A DNA stretch of 44,183 nt from positions 1-44,183 of the forward strand of contig SHZY01000037.1 of the NCBI GenBank assembly GCA_009692065.1. Reading direction: 5' to 3'. The notes under the pieces were generated by a model. It was not told the DNA's origin, did no database searches, and saw only the letters and a program-made list of their open reading frames with translations. Positions 1 through 8,510 of the stretch are shown here, in pieces. The stretch comes from Gemmataceae bacterium (GTDB lineage: Bacteria; Planctomycetota; Planctomycetia; Gemmatales; Gemmataceae). Position 1 is the stretch's first letter. Every line of letters begins with the position of its first letter. The position numbers and the translations under genes are program-made.

Positions 1-90
1 CGTCAAGTCCTTTCCACAGGCATTCGTGGAAAAGTCTACGAGATTCCGCGCGGGAAAGTTGAAATCGATGCAGATGGAAATTCGTCATAA
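1..90 (+). CDS. C-terminal end of an unknown protein (partial)
   Basis: Frame 1 is open from the left edge to a TAA at 88-90, giving 29 codons that end in the residues DADGNSS. The composition looks like an ordinary protein tail, with mixed charged and hydrophobic residues. The start and any domain lie outside the window, so no function can be assigned. About 150 bases separate it from the sigma factor start. A 29-codon opening could occur by chance, hence the moderate confidence. Confidence 0.4.
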   Translation, partial: RQVLSTGIRGKVYEIPRGKVEIDADGNSS

Positions 91-240
91 AATAAGCCGC
101 GGCAAGAATTTGCATCTGGTCAGCAATGTCTCAACGGGACATTAGTGAGATTGGAGAATGGTTTTAGAAGATGGGAACAATTCGGCCCTGTTCGTCCAAT
201 ATCTACCGAGGATCGCAGCCTACCGGCCGAGGCAATGGAC

Positions 241-1878
241 ATGGCAACCTCTACTTTTACCGAGCACCTTCCGCCGCCACGCTTTGCGCTGAATCCGCGC
301 GCTGACGACGAATCCAGCGACGGGCAGCTTCTCGATCGATTCATCGACGATCAGGATGCCCTCGCCTTCGAAGAATTGGTGCGCCGCCATAGCAGCATGG
401 TGCTGGGCGTCTGCCGCCGCGTGCTCGACAACGCCCATGACGCGGAGGATTGCTTCCAGGCGGTGTTTCTCGTGCTCGTGCGCAAGGCGGCCAGCGTTCG
501 GCCACGCGAGATGGTCGGCAACTGGCTTTACGGAGTGGCCTATCGCACGGCACTCGAGGCAAGGAAACTGGCTGCCCGCAGGCGGAACCGTGAGAAGAAA
601 AGGTGCGAAATGCACTCCAATAGGGCTGAAACAAAAAGCGACGACTGGCAGGAACTGCAACCGCTCCTCGACCAGGAGCTGGCCAAGTTGCCGAACAAGT
701 ACCGCGGCGTGCTGATCTCGTGCGATCTCGAGGGCCGCACGCGCAAGGAAGTCGCCCAGATTCTCGGTCTGCCCGAAGGCACCGTCGCCAGCCGGCTGGC
801 GCGCGCCCGCGTGCTCCTGGCAAAACGGCTGTCGCGTCGCAACCTGGCGATCTCGGCCGGAGCGCTCGCGGTGCTGTTGTCGAACAAGGCGCTCACGGAA
901 GTGCCCGCGACGCTGTCCATGGCCACCGCTCACGCCGCACTTCAGCTGGCGGGGGGCCAACCAATTACCGGCATCGTTTCCGGCCACGTCGCCGCCTTGA
1001 CCGACGCCGTCGTACGTTCCCTCGTCTGGACCAGGCTCACCATCGCCTCCGCGGTTGTCGTGTTGCTGACCATCCTTGGCATAGGCCTTGGCACGCTGCT
1101 TCCCTCCGTGCTCGCGAACAAAAACTCCCTGGAGGACAAGCCAAACGCCCTGGTCGCCAAGCCTGAAAAGCCGCAGGTTGCTCGCGATTGCATCATCCAG
1201 CAAATCGATACCGCCAGCCAAACCCTCCAGGCGAGCGGCGACGAGCTTTACGATGTGCAAATCGGGCCGGCGACCAGGATCACCCTCGATGGGGCCGAGC
1301 GCAAACTTGGCGACCTGCGGACCGGCATGATCGTTCACCTTGAAATGCAGCGCGCCCCCAATGGCCGGCGCGACGCGCTTAGCATCACGGTTGCGGGCGA
1401 AGCCGTTGTCGGCATCGTGGAGGGAATGAACGACGATTCCGTGACCATCCGCTCAGAAATCGGCCCCAACAAGATCGAGAAGACCTACCACCTCGAGAAG
1501 GGCGCCGCCATCACGGTCGATGGCAAGAAAACCAAGCACGGCGACCTCAAGCTCAAGATGCGGGTCATCTTGCACCTGTCGCCAAGCAAGAAGGCGGTCG
1601 GCATCAAGGCCGTCGGGCCGAAGGTTGCCGTCACGGTAAAGTCGGTCCAGGTCGATAAACGCACGCTGGCCTTGGATGTGCCGAACCTGCATCTCGTCGC
1701 CGAAGGCGTTGCTGTGGCCGAGGATGCCGAGATCGTCATCGACGGCAAGAAGTCCACCCTCGCCGATCTGCAAGTCTGCATGCGCGTGACCGTGCAGATG
1801 TCGGCGGAGTCCCAACGCAGCTACGTGGTTGGAATCACAACCAGGAGTCAGGAGTCAGGGGTCAGGAGTCAGGAATAA
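241..1878 (+). CDS. ECF-type RNA polymerase sigma factor with membrane segment and C-terminal repeat domain
   Basis: A sigma-70 family factor of the extracytoplasmic-function class, expected to direct RNA polymerase to stress or envelope promoters. Region 2 lies at about residues 28-108 (motifs LVRRHSSMVLGVCRR, DAEDCFQAVFL, NWLYGVAYRTA). Region 4 is at about 133-200 (LAKLPNKYRGVL and the helix-turn-helix GRTRKEVAQILGLPEGTVAS). A hydrophobic segment at about 263-287 looks membrane-spanning. The rest holds three similar units of about 75 residues, each with a 'I.(L/V/I)DG..(K/R)...DL...M.V' pattern, probably on the far side of the membrane. I chose ATG 241 over GTG 145 because a GAGG at 229-232 sits 8 bases upstream. 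C-terminally extended ECF factors are known in planctomycetes, and the extension may act as a built-in sensor or anti-sigma module (inference). The last residues (RSQESGVRSQE) are encoded by a heptanucleotide repeat. Confidence 0.85.
   Translation: MATSTFTEHLPPPRFALNPRADDESSDGQLLDRFIDDQDALAFEELVRRHSSMVLGVCRRVLDNAHDAEDCFQAVFLVLVRKAASVRPREMVGNWLYGVAYRTALEARKLAARRRNREKKRCEMHSNRAETKSDDWQELQPLLDQELAKLPNKYRGVLISCDLEGRTRKEVAQILGLPEGTVASRLARARVLLAKRLSRRNLAISAGALAVLLSNKALTEVPATLSMATAHAALQLAGGQPITGIVSGHVAALTDAVVRSLVWTRLTIASAVVVLLTILGIGLGTLLPSVLANKNSLEDKPNALVAKPEKPQVARDCIIQQIDTASQTLQASGDELYDVQIGPATRITLDGAERKLGDLRTGMIVHLEMQRAPNGRRDALSITVAGEAVVGIVEGMNDDSVTIRSEIGPNKIEKTYHLEKGAAITVDGKKTKHGDLKLKMRVILHLSPSKKAVGIKAVGPKVAVTVKSVQVDKRTLALDVPNLHLVAEGVAVAEDAEIVIDGKKSTLADLQVCMRVTVQMSAESQRSYVVGITTRSQESGVRSQE
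1843..1877 (+). repeat. Heptanucleotide array AGGAGTC, inside the sigma factor 3' end
   Basis: Five consecutive 7-base units: AGGAGTC, AGGAGTC, AGGGGTC, AGGAGTC, AGGAATA. The array is in frame with the sigma gene, codes for its last residues and supplies the TAA stop. The same unit recurs at 5425-5503, 25269-25319 and, inverted, 25383-25428. Confidence 0.9.
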
Positions 1879-1920
1879 GCGAAGTCACCACGGATTCCAT
1901 ATCCCTGAATCCTGGCACCT

Positions 1921-2018
1921 GGTAGTGGTACAGTTTGTCGCCTTTCGCTCCGCGAAAGGGCGTTCTTTCGCGGAGCGAAAGGCGACAATCCGGCAAGCTG
2001 TACCACTACCTGACCCCT
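1921..2018. repeat. Nested inverted repeats
   Basis: An inner pair of perfect 22-base arms (1937-1958 and 1965-1986, beginning GTCGCCTTTCGCTCC) with a 6-base loop lies inside an outer pair of perfect 13-base arms (1921-1933 and 1998-2010, GGTAGTGGTACAG). The outer right arm is followed at 2009-2018 by CCTGACCCCT, the inverted form of the heptamer found at 1843-1877. The arrangement suggests one palindromic element inserted into another. It fills much of the 270-base gap before the next gene, and nothing else is recognisable there. Confidence 0.85.
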
Positions 2019-2137
2019 GCCTTGCTCGCCGAATGAAGTGAAATTCCTAGAATGTCCAACTGATATTCGTTGCTCTCCCCGCGTGTACGGTAGTTGAGCG
2101 TCGCGGGTGAGAGATGCTATTTACTTCGCTTGATCAT

Positions 2138-2151
2138 GGAGGTGGCACTTG
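2138..2151 (+). promoter_or_regulatory. Ribosome binding site deciding a TTG start
   Basis: GGAGG at 2138-2142 stands 6 bases before TTG 2149. The paralogous gene downstream has the same TTG-coded start context (GGAG at 5506-5509, 8 bases before TTG 5518) and no ATG at the equivalent place, which favours TTG 2149 over the in-frame ATG at 2161. Confidence 0.6.
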
Positions 2152-5100
2152 GCCCTGCCGATGTTCGTAATCACGCTGTTTGTCAGCGCGTTTCTCCTTT
2201 TTCTCGTTCAACCGATGATCGGCAAGCTGATCCTGCCGAAGCTCGGCGGCACGCCGCAGGTGTGGAACACGTGCATGGTGTTCTTTCAATCGGTGCTGCT
2301 GCTGGGCTATGCCTACACCCACACGGTGTCGACTCGGCTGAAGCTGCGGAAGCAGTTGATGTTGCACAGTGCTCTCTTGGCGGTTCCGGTGGTCATGTTG
2401 CTGATCTTTCCGTTTTACGACACGGTCCGTTTGTGGGATCCGCCCACCGAAGGGAACCCCATTTGGGCCACGCTCTGGATCCTGGCGATCGTGGTCGGCA
2501 CCCCTTTTTTCGTGGTGTCCACGAGCGCGCCGCTCTTGCAACGCTGGTTTGCGTACAGTGGCGATCCGTCGGCCAAGGACCCGTACTTCCTCTATGGCGC
2601 GAGCAACCTCGGCAGCTTGCTGTCGTTGTTCTTTTATCCCGTGCTGATCGAACCGATGACGGTGCTCTCCTCGCAAACAACGATCTGGTTCGTGGGCTAC
2701 GTTTTGCTGGGTGGGCTGGTCGTCTATTGCGCGTACATGATCTACAAGGTCGCGCCTCCGGACGAGGTGCTGGCCGCTGAAGCGGCATTCGCCAATGCGC
2801 CCCCGCCGCCCGCAGAAGTGCCTGAGGCCGTTGCCTCCGCGCCGGTCCCGGCGCAATCGGTGGCGGCTTCCACGGCAGTCAAGTCCGGGCCCGCGCCGGG
2901 AGGACGCAGCGCGCAACGCAAGAAAGGCCTGAAAACGCCAGGCAAACCCGACGAGCCGAAGACCATCGAGAAGGCGCCGATCGCGCCGATTGTGCTCACC
3001 GGCGCCACCGCCGAGATGACCGCGTGGCGGCGCATCCGCTGGGTCATGCTCGCCGCCGTGCCGTCCAGCATGATGCTCGGCGTGACCAACTACGTCTCCA
3101 CCGATCTCTCGCCGTTCGTCTACGTCTGGGTTGTGCCGTTGGCTCTCTATCTCTTGTCTTTCATCCTCGTCTTCATGAAGATGTGGACCGGCAAGCATGT
3201 GGTCACCTTCGCTTCGACCGGCTATACCCCGCACCAGATCATGCTCTATGTCGGTCAGCCGCTGGGCTTGATTGTCATTTGCTTCATCGTCATGAAAGGC
3301 GGGTTCGATCCGCTCTTGCCCACGGTTGCCGTCATGCTGGGATTCTTCGCAACGGCTCTGGCATGTCATGGCGAAATGGCGGTCGATAGGCCCAATCCGA
3401 GGTACCTCACGGAGTTCTTCCTGTTGATGTCCTTCGGCGGCATGCTCGGCGGGCTTTTCAACGCCATTGTCGCCCCCGTCGTCTTCCAGGAAGGCGTGCT
3501 GGAATTCTACATCGCCATCATCATCGCCTGCGTCGTGCGGCCTCAGTATGTCGCCAGCGGCTGGTTCGATGAACTGATCCTCAATGCGTTCCCCGGCTTC
3601 CAGGGCTGGGTTCGCAATCAAGGCGACGAGATGGCCAAGTCGCTGGGCCGCACGCCGCCGCGCACGACTTACATGTTCAACATCTTCCTCGACATCATCT
3701 TCGGCCTCTTCATCTTGTCGATCGCCTACTGGACCACGTCCACGCTTTCGCCTTATTACGAAGACAGCGCAGCGACGCTGCACAAGGTGATGAGCTTCCT
3801 CAAGCTTCCGATGACGAAGGCCTGGGAAGGGATCGCGGCCAACGTTTTCATCATGTTCATCCCGATGGTGTTCTGTTTCTTTTTTGCCGGCCGGCCCCTG
3901 CGCATCAGCCTGGCCGTGATGGGCCTGCTCCTGGGGAACATGTATTACGCCAGCCGGGATACGCGGGGCTTTCTCGAAGCGCGCCGCACCTACTTCGGCT
4001 TGTTGAAGGTCATGGAGCATCGGGAATTCTGCCATGACGAGGAGGAGAACCGCGATTTCAACAACAAGGAGGACCCCTGGTCGGCCGAAGGAAAACCGTT
4101 TGCCCCGCCATACTACTTCACCTACCTGATGCACGGCACGACCTATCACGGCCGCAACTACTACGCCGTTTACTCGAAGGACAAGCTCCAGAAACACCGC
4201 CTGGACTTGAGCCGGCTGGCCACGACTTACTACCATCGCTACGGCCCCGTGGGCGCGGTGATGGAGCGAGACAACTGGTTCACAGTTCCTGGAGGCGCGA
4301 CGACCGACATCAAGGGTGGGCTCGGCGCCGGCAAGCAGAACACCTTCTATGCCGACATGCGCATGCCGGCGTCGCTGATCGGCCAGATGACGGCGTCGCT
4401 CGGCGTCGGGCAAATCCCGATGGCGGCGCTCGTGGATACCTGGTCGGAGCCGCCGTTTGCAACCATCGGCCTGGGTACCGGCACGATGGCGTCCTACGCT
4501 CGGCCGTATCAGTTCATGACCTATTACGAGATCGATGAAGTCATTCGCGAGTTCTCTCTGCCGGAGGTAATGACACCCGAAGGCCCCGTACCCAGCGGAG
4601 CCGATGGCCGATTCACCTACTTGCAAAACGCCATCCGCCGCGGCGTCAATCTTGAGGTGCTCATGGGCGACGCCAGGCAGTCGCTGGAGCGCGAGCCCAA
4701 GCGCGATCCCTTGAACTACAAGGGCTCGCTGGTTTACTACGGCGAGTATGGCGCAGACAAAACGGTAGTCATGAAGTCGAAAAAGGGCAGCCCCTCGCCG
4801 CGGCGCGACAAGTTCTTCAAGGCGATCAATGTGGATGCTTTTAGCTCGGACGCCATTCCGATCCATCTGGTCACCAAGCAGGCGATCCAACTCTACATGG
4901 ACCGCTTGACCGACGATGGCGTCCTGTGCGTGCACACGTCCAATCGCCACATGGATCTGGTCCGGCCCGTCGCCCGCATCGCCATGGAGCTTTCGAAGGA
5001 ATCACAAGAAAAAGGCGGCCCGGTAATTAATTGCATGGTCGGCAAGGACCTCGGCGAAAAGGAACGCTACATGGGGCACTTCACGTCGGAATACGTGATG

Positions 5101-5421
5101 ATCTACCGCGGCGACGGCTTCACCAAAACTCTCGAGCGCAACGAAAAACAGAAGAAGGATTTCATCCAGAGCAAGACGATGAAGCCGATGCCCGTTCGCG
5201 ACGAAAGGGAACGCCCGCAGATGGGCCGCGCTCCCGACGGTTGGCAGATCCTCAACTCCAACGTCGAGTGGTACGACCCGTACAAGGATCACGGTGAAAC
5301 GCGCCGCGTGGGCGGCGAGTACACCTACGTGAAAATGCCGGTGACGGAGAAGGACTCCGTCTGGACCGATGACTACTCCCACATTCTGAGCGTGGTGCGC
5401 TGGCACTGGCCTTGGCAGTAG
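2149..5421 (+). CDS. Polytopic membrane protein with C-terminal spermidine-synthase-like domain (copy 1)
   Basis: A 1090-residue protein. The N-terminal part (to about residue 203) and a second block after residue 290 are strongly hydrophobic with many predicted membrane spans. Between them is a Pro/Ala/Lys-rich linker of about 85 residues. The C-terminal part carries a SAM-type Rossmann fold: IGLGTGTMASY at about 772, an acidic YYEIDE a little later, MGDAR near 840 and DAFSSDAIPIHL near 896, matching the fold of polyamine aminopropyltransferases fused to membrane domains. The substrate is unknown. The catalytic loop resembles but does not copy that of cytosolic SpeE. It is followed by a paralog after 96 bases, so the two are probably co-transcribed. 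Family membership is seen in the sequence; any role in making or moving polyamines is inference. Confidence 0.75.
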   Translation: MALPMFVITLFVSAFLLFLVQPMIGKLILPKLGGTPQVWNTCMVFFQSVLLLGYAYTHTVSTRLKLRKQLMLHSALLAVPVVMLLIFPFYDTVRLWDPPTEGNPIWATLWILAIVVGTPFFVVSTSAPLLQRWFAYSGDPSAKDPYFLYGASNLGSLLSLFFYPVLIEPMTVLSSQTTIWFVGYVLLGGLVVYCAYMIYKVAPPDEVLAAEAAFANAPPPPAEVPEAVASAPVPAQSVAASTAVKSGPAPGGRSAQRKKGLKTPGKPDEPKTIEKAPIAPIVLTGATAEMTAWRRIRWVMLAAVPSSMMLGVTNYVSTDLSPFVYVWVVPLALYLLSFILVFMKMWTGKHVVTFASTGYTPHQIMLYVGQPLGLIVICFIVMKGGFDPLLPTVAVMLGFFATALACHGEMAVDRPNPRYLTEFFLLMSFGGMLGGLFNAIVAPVVFQEGVLEFYIAIIIACVVRPQYVASGWFDELILNAFPGFQGWVRNQGDEMAKSLGRTPPRTTYMFNIFLDIIFGLFILSIAYWTTSTLSPYYEDSAATLHKVMSFLKLPMTKAWEGIAANVFIMFIPMVFCFFFAGRPLRISLAVMGLLLGNMYYASRDTRGFLEARRTYFGLLKVMEHREFCHDEEENRDFNNKEDPWSAEGKPFAPPYYFTYLMHGTTYHGRNYYAVYSKDKLQKHRLDLSRLATTYYHRYGPVGAVMERDNWFTVPGGATTDIKGGLGAGKQNTFYADMRMPASLIGQMTASLGVGQIPMAALVDTWSEPPFATIGLGTGTMASYARPYQFMTYYEIDEVIREFSLPEVMTPEGPVPSGADGRFTYLQNAIRRGVNLEVLMGDARQSLEREPKRDPLNYKGSLVYYGEYGADKTVVMKSKKGSPSPRRDKFFKAINVDAFSSDAIPIHLVTKQAIQLYMDRLTDDGVLCVHTSNRHMDLVRPVARIAMELSKESQEKGGPVINCMVGKDLGEKERYMGHFTSEYVMIYRGDGFTKTLERNEKQKKDFIQSKTMKPMPVRDERERPQMGRAPDGWQILNSNVEWYDPYKDHGETRRVGGEYTYVKMPVTEKDSVWTDDYSHILSVVRWHWPWQ

Positions 5422-5424
5422 TGC

Positions 5425-5503
5425 CAGGAGTCCGGGATCAGGAGTCAGGAATCAGCCTGACCCCTGATTCCTGACCCCTGATTCCTGACCCCTGACCCCT
5501 GAC
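5425..5503. repeat. Heptanucleotide array with inverted halves between the two paralogs
   Basis: Units of the CAGGAGT / TCAGGAA type run to about 5456 and are followed by their inverted form (CCTGACCCCTGATT and relatives) to 5503, so the transcript could fold into a long hairpin. The array fills almost the entire 96-base gap between the tandem genes and stops just before the GGAG ribosome binding site of the second gene. Confidence 0.85.
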
Positions 5504-5517
5504 GTGGAGATCCTCCC

Positions 5518-8406
5518 TTGGCACTGCCACTTTATGCTCTCACGCTGTTTGTCAGCGCGTTTATTCTCTTCCTGGTCCAGCCGATCGTCGGTAAGATCAT
5601 TCTGCCGAAGCTCGGCGGCACGCCGCAAGTGTGGAACACCTGCATGGTGTTCTTCCAGATGGCGTTGCTGGCGGGCTATGCCTACACGCATAACGCCAGC
5701 ACGCGGCTGACGCTGCGGCAGCAGTTGATGGCGCACGCCGCCTTGCTGTGCCTGCCGCTCATCGTACTATTGCCGTTCCCGTTTGCGTTCGGCGGCGGCG
5801 ATCTGGTGGATGGAGTGCCGACCAACAAGTTGAGTCTGTGGGGCTTCGTGCCGGACCTGGGCTCGAATCCAATCCCCTCGACGCTGGGCATTTTGTTCCT
5901 TTACGTTGCGTTACCCTTCCTCGTCGTGGCGACGACTTCGCCGCTCTTGCAGAAATGGTTCGTGCACACCGGTCATCCTTCGGCACGCGATCCCTACTTC
6001 CTGTCCATCGCGAGCAACTTCGGCAGCATGCTGTCGCTGATCCTCTACCCGATCCTGATCGAGCCGTACGTCTCGCTGACGGATCAAGGCTGGATATACG
6101 TGGCCGGCTACATCGGCCTGATCGCGTTCGTGATGGCGTGTGCGGCGCTGGTGTGGAACTCGAAGGAAGTGATCTACTCGAAACCAGCGCACGAGCCGAA
6201 ACCTGAGCCCGCCCCGGCCGCAGCGCAGACGACGGCAGCCGCGGGAGCGCAGACCGGCATCAGCGCCGGCGCACCGACGGCGCACGCCGGCACCACCGTC
6301 AAGGCCGGCCAGCCGGGCAAAGGCAAGGGCGCCCAGCGCTCCAGCGTCGCGATTGTTGACGCCCCGGTCCATTTCGCCTCCGACGAGATGACCTTTGGCC
6401 GCCGCTTCCGCTGGGTGATGCTCGCCGCCGTGCCTTCCAGCTTGATGCTCGGCATCACCACGCACATCACCACCGATCTGTCGCCGCAGCCGATGTTCTG
6501 GCTCATTCCCCTGATTCTGTACTTGCTGTCGTTCATCCTGGTGTTCGCCCGCTGGCCGGTGGTCTGGACCGATCAGCCGCACAACCTATTCCTCTATGCC
6601 CAGCCGTTCTGCATCTGCTTCATGATCATGGCGGATGTGTGGAACCTGGCATCCGATCCGCAGCTCTTAAAGGTGGCGATCTTTGCCCACGTCTTGGGCT
6701 TCTTCGCGTCAACCATGATGTGCCACGGCGAACTCGCCAAGGACCGCCCGAGCACCAAATATCTGACCGAGTTTTACCTGTGGATGTCGGTCGGCGGCAT
6801 GGTGGGGGGAATCTTCAATGCCTTGATCGCGCCCGTCATCTTCTGGAAGTATTTTGAGTTCCCGCTGGCGATCTTCGCGGCCGCCCTGGTGCGTCCGAAA
6901 ATGTTCGAGACCGGCCTGGGGGACAATTTCCTGGCGAGTTTGTTTGAAAGCCAGCCGGACGCGGCGCCGGCAGCCAAGGGTGGCAAGGGAGCCAAGCAGC
7001 ACCACCACGCTCCCGGCATGGTCACTGCCAACGAGTCGCTGGTGCGCAACCTCGACTTCGCCTGGCCCGTGGTGATCCTGCTGGGCACCGTGCTGCTGAG
7101 CCTGATGTTGCACGGGCACGGCGCAACCGTGCAGGACAAGATGTTCAACTACGGTCTGCCGCTTGCCCTGGCCTGCGTCTGTTTGACCCGGCCGCTGCGA
7201 TTCGGCCTGGGGGTCGGCGCCGTCTTGTTGTTATTCAATGTCTTCTCGGCTAATCTCGAATCCAGCACCACCCTGGTCTCGAGCCGAAGCTACTTCGGCG
7301 CCATCAGCGTGAAGCAGTATGGCGCGGTTCGCAAGGTCGATGGCAAGGAAACGGATTTCAGGTACCGCCAGCTCATTCACGGCCATATCGACCATGGCAT
7401 GAATTTCGTTCCTCCCAAGGATCTCACGCTGCGCGGCGATTGGCAGATGGACCTGAGCCGGCTGGCAACTACTTATTACCACCGCGAGGGACCCGCCGGG
7501 CGCGTGATGGAGAAATTCAACTGGCACAGCCAGGGCAAGCCGAATACGTTTCATGCGGACGCGCGTCTGCCTGCCTCGGTGGTGGGCAACGTGTTTGCCG
7601 ACCTGGGCAGCTTCGGAATCCCCGCGGCCAGCCTGGTGAGCGCCTGGTCGGAGCCGCCGTTCTGCACCATCGGCCTGGGAACCGGCACGATGGCCTCGTA
7701 CGGGCGCCCCTATCAGCACGTCCATTTCTATGAGATTGACGACCAGATCCAGCGCCTGTCGCTCCGCACCGACACGCGCAAGATTCAAAACTGGGAGCAA
7801 TACAAGTCGAAATACCGCGCCGAACCGCCGTTCTTCAACTATCTCGAACAGGCGATCGAACGCGGTTGCGCCGTACAGGTCTTCATGGGCGATGCGCGCT
7901 TGCGCATGGCCTTGCCCTACAAGAACCATTACCTCGACGAAACCGATCGCTGCGGCGGGCCGGATAACTTCTATCACATGATGGTGGTCGATGCCTTCAG
8001 CTCGGACGCCATTCCCGCTCACTTGCTCACCAAGCAAGCCTTCCAGATGTACTTCACGAAGCTGACCGAAGAAGGCATCCTGTGCGTCCACACCTCGAAC
8101 CGCTTCGTCGATTTGCCGAAGGTCGTTTCCGCCGTTGCCGACAACCTCGGCTACGTCCACCTGCGTGGCCACGACATCAACGACAATCGCTCGGATGGAC
8201 ACTACACGTCCGAATGGGTCATGGTCGCGAAGAAGCAAGAGTACCTGAAGAGGCTTTCCGGCGACACCGATTTTTTGAGGGCCTACAAGCAAGCCATCGG
8301 CCGCAAGGGGCGCAACGATACCTACTGGGAGTCGGTGGATATCAATCCGCGCTACGTGTGGACCGACGATTACTACAACCTCCTGTCGGTCGTGCGCTGG
8401 CGGTAA
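5518..8406 (+). CDS. Polytopic membrane protein with C-terminal spermidine-synthase-like domain (copy 2)
   Basis: A 962-residue paralog of the preceding gene, nearly identical over the first 50 residues (VTLFVSAF-like start, ILPKLGGTPQVWNTCMVFFQ). It has the same plan: a hydrophobic N-terminal block, an Ala/Pro-rich linker at about 222-293, a second hydrophobic block and a SAM-fold C-terminus (GLGTGTMASYGRP near 719, FMGDAR near 791, DAFSSDAIPAHLLTKQA near 825). A second linker at about 485-501 is Lys/Gly/His rich. The start is TTG with GGAG 8 bases upstream. Differences from copy 1 lie mainly in the linkers and the region just before the SAM domain, suggesting the two have diverged in partner or substrate (inference). 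The reaction is unknown. Confidence 0.75.
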   Translation: MALPLYALTLFVSAFILFLVQPIVGKIILPKLGGTPQVWNTCMVFFQMALLAGYAYTHNASTRLTLRQQLMAHAALLCLPLIVLLPFPFAFGGGDLVDGVPTNKLSLWGFVPDLGSNPIPSTLGILFLYVALPFLVVATTSPLLQKWFVHTGHPSARDPYFLSIASNFGSMLSLILYPILIEPYVSLTDQGWIYVAGYIGLIAFVMACAALVWNSKEVIYSKPAHEPKPEPAPAAAQTTAAAGAQTGISAGAPTAHAGTTVKAGQPGKGKGAQRSSVAIVDAPVHFASDEMTFGRRFRWVMLAAVPSSLMLGITTHITTDLSPQPMFWLIPLILYLLSFILVFARWPVVWTDQPHNLFLYAQPFCICFMIMADVWNLASDPQLLKVAIFAHVLGFFASTMMCHGELAKDRPSTKYLTEFYLWMSVGGMVGGIFNALIAPVIFWKYFEFPLAIFAAALVRPKMFETGLGDNFLASLFESQPDAAPAAKGGKGAKQHHHAPGMVTANESLVRNLDFAWPVVILLGTVLLSLMLHGHGATVQDKMFNYGLPLALACVCLTRPLRFGLGVGAVLLLFNVFSANLESSTTLVSSRSYFGAISVKQYGAVRKVDGKETDFRYRQLIHGHIDHGMNFVPPKDLTLRGDWQMDLSRLATTYYHREGPAGRVMEKFNWHSQGKPNTFHADARLPASVVGNVFADLGSFGIPAASLVSAWSEPPFCTIGLGTGTMASYGRPYQHVHFYEIDDQIQRLSLRTDTRKIQNWEQYKSKYRAEPPFFNYLEQAIERGCAVQVFMGDARLRMALPYKNHYLDETDRCGGPDNFYHMMVVDAFSSDAIPAHLLTKQAFQMYFTKLTEEGILCVHTSNRFVDLPKVVSAVADNLGYVHLRGHDINDNRSDGHYTSEWVMVAKKQEYLKRLSGDTDFLRAYKQAIGRKGRNDTYWESVDINPRYVWTDDYYNLLSVVRWR

Positions 8407-8414
8407 CCTTTTAC

Positions 8415-8495
8415 CCGCTTGCGGCTTCGCGCTCGCTGAATGATTCCTTTTCATTCTGGGATCATGTGGCGAGCGTGAAGCCGCAAGCGGTTTTT
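8415..8495 (+). terminator. Long inverted repeat followed by a T run, likely terminator
   Basis: Arms of 22 bases at 8415-8436 and 8469-8490 match at 21 positions (left arm begins CCGCTTGCGGCTTCG), and the right arm is followed by TTTTT. It sits 8 bases after the stop of the second membrane protein gene, where a Rho-independent terminator is expected. The arms are also typical of a dispersed repeat: a short piece, CCCGCAAGCGGCTTA, reappears at 21470-21484. Confidence 0.55.
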
Positions 8496-8510
8496 CATTG
8501 AATACCTATC

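Noticed and set aside
1829-2041. A short plus-strand frame after the sigma factor
   Set aside because: It is made almost entirely of repeat sequence.
2134-4950. A 938-codon open frame on the minus strand opposite the first membrane protein
   Set aside because: It is the complement of a GC-rich gene with strong codon bias, has no recognisable domain and a His/Arg/Asp-rich low-complexity composition; the plus-strand frame has clear homology features and a paralog.
5425-5503. CRISPR array
   Set aside because: The units are 7 bases with no unique spacers, and no cas gene is present.
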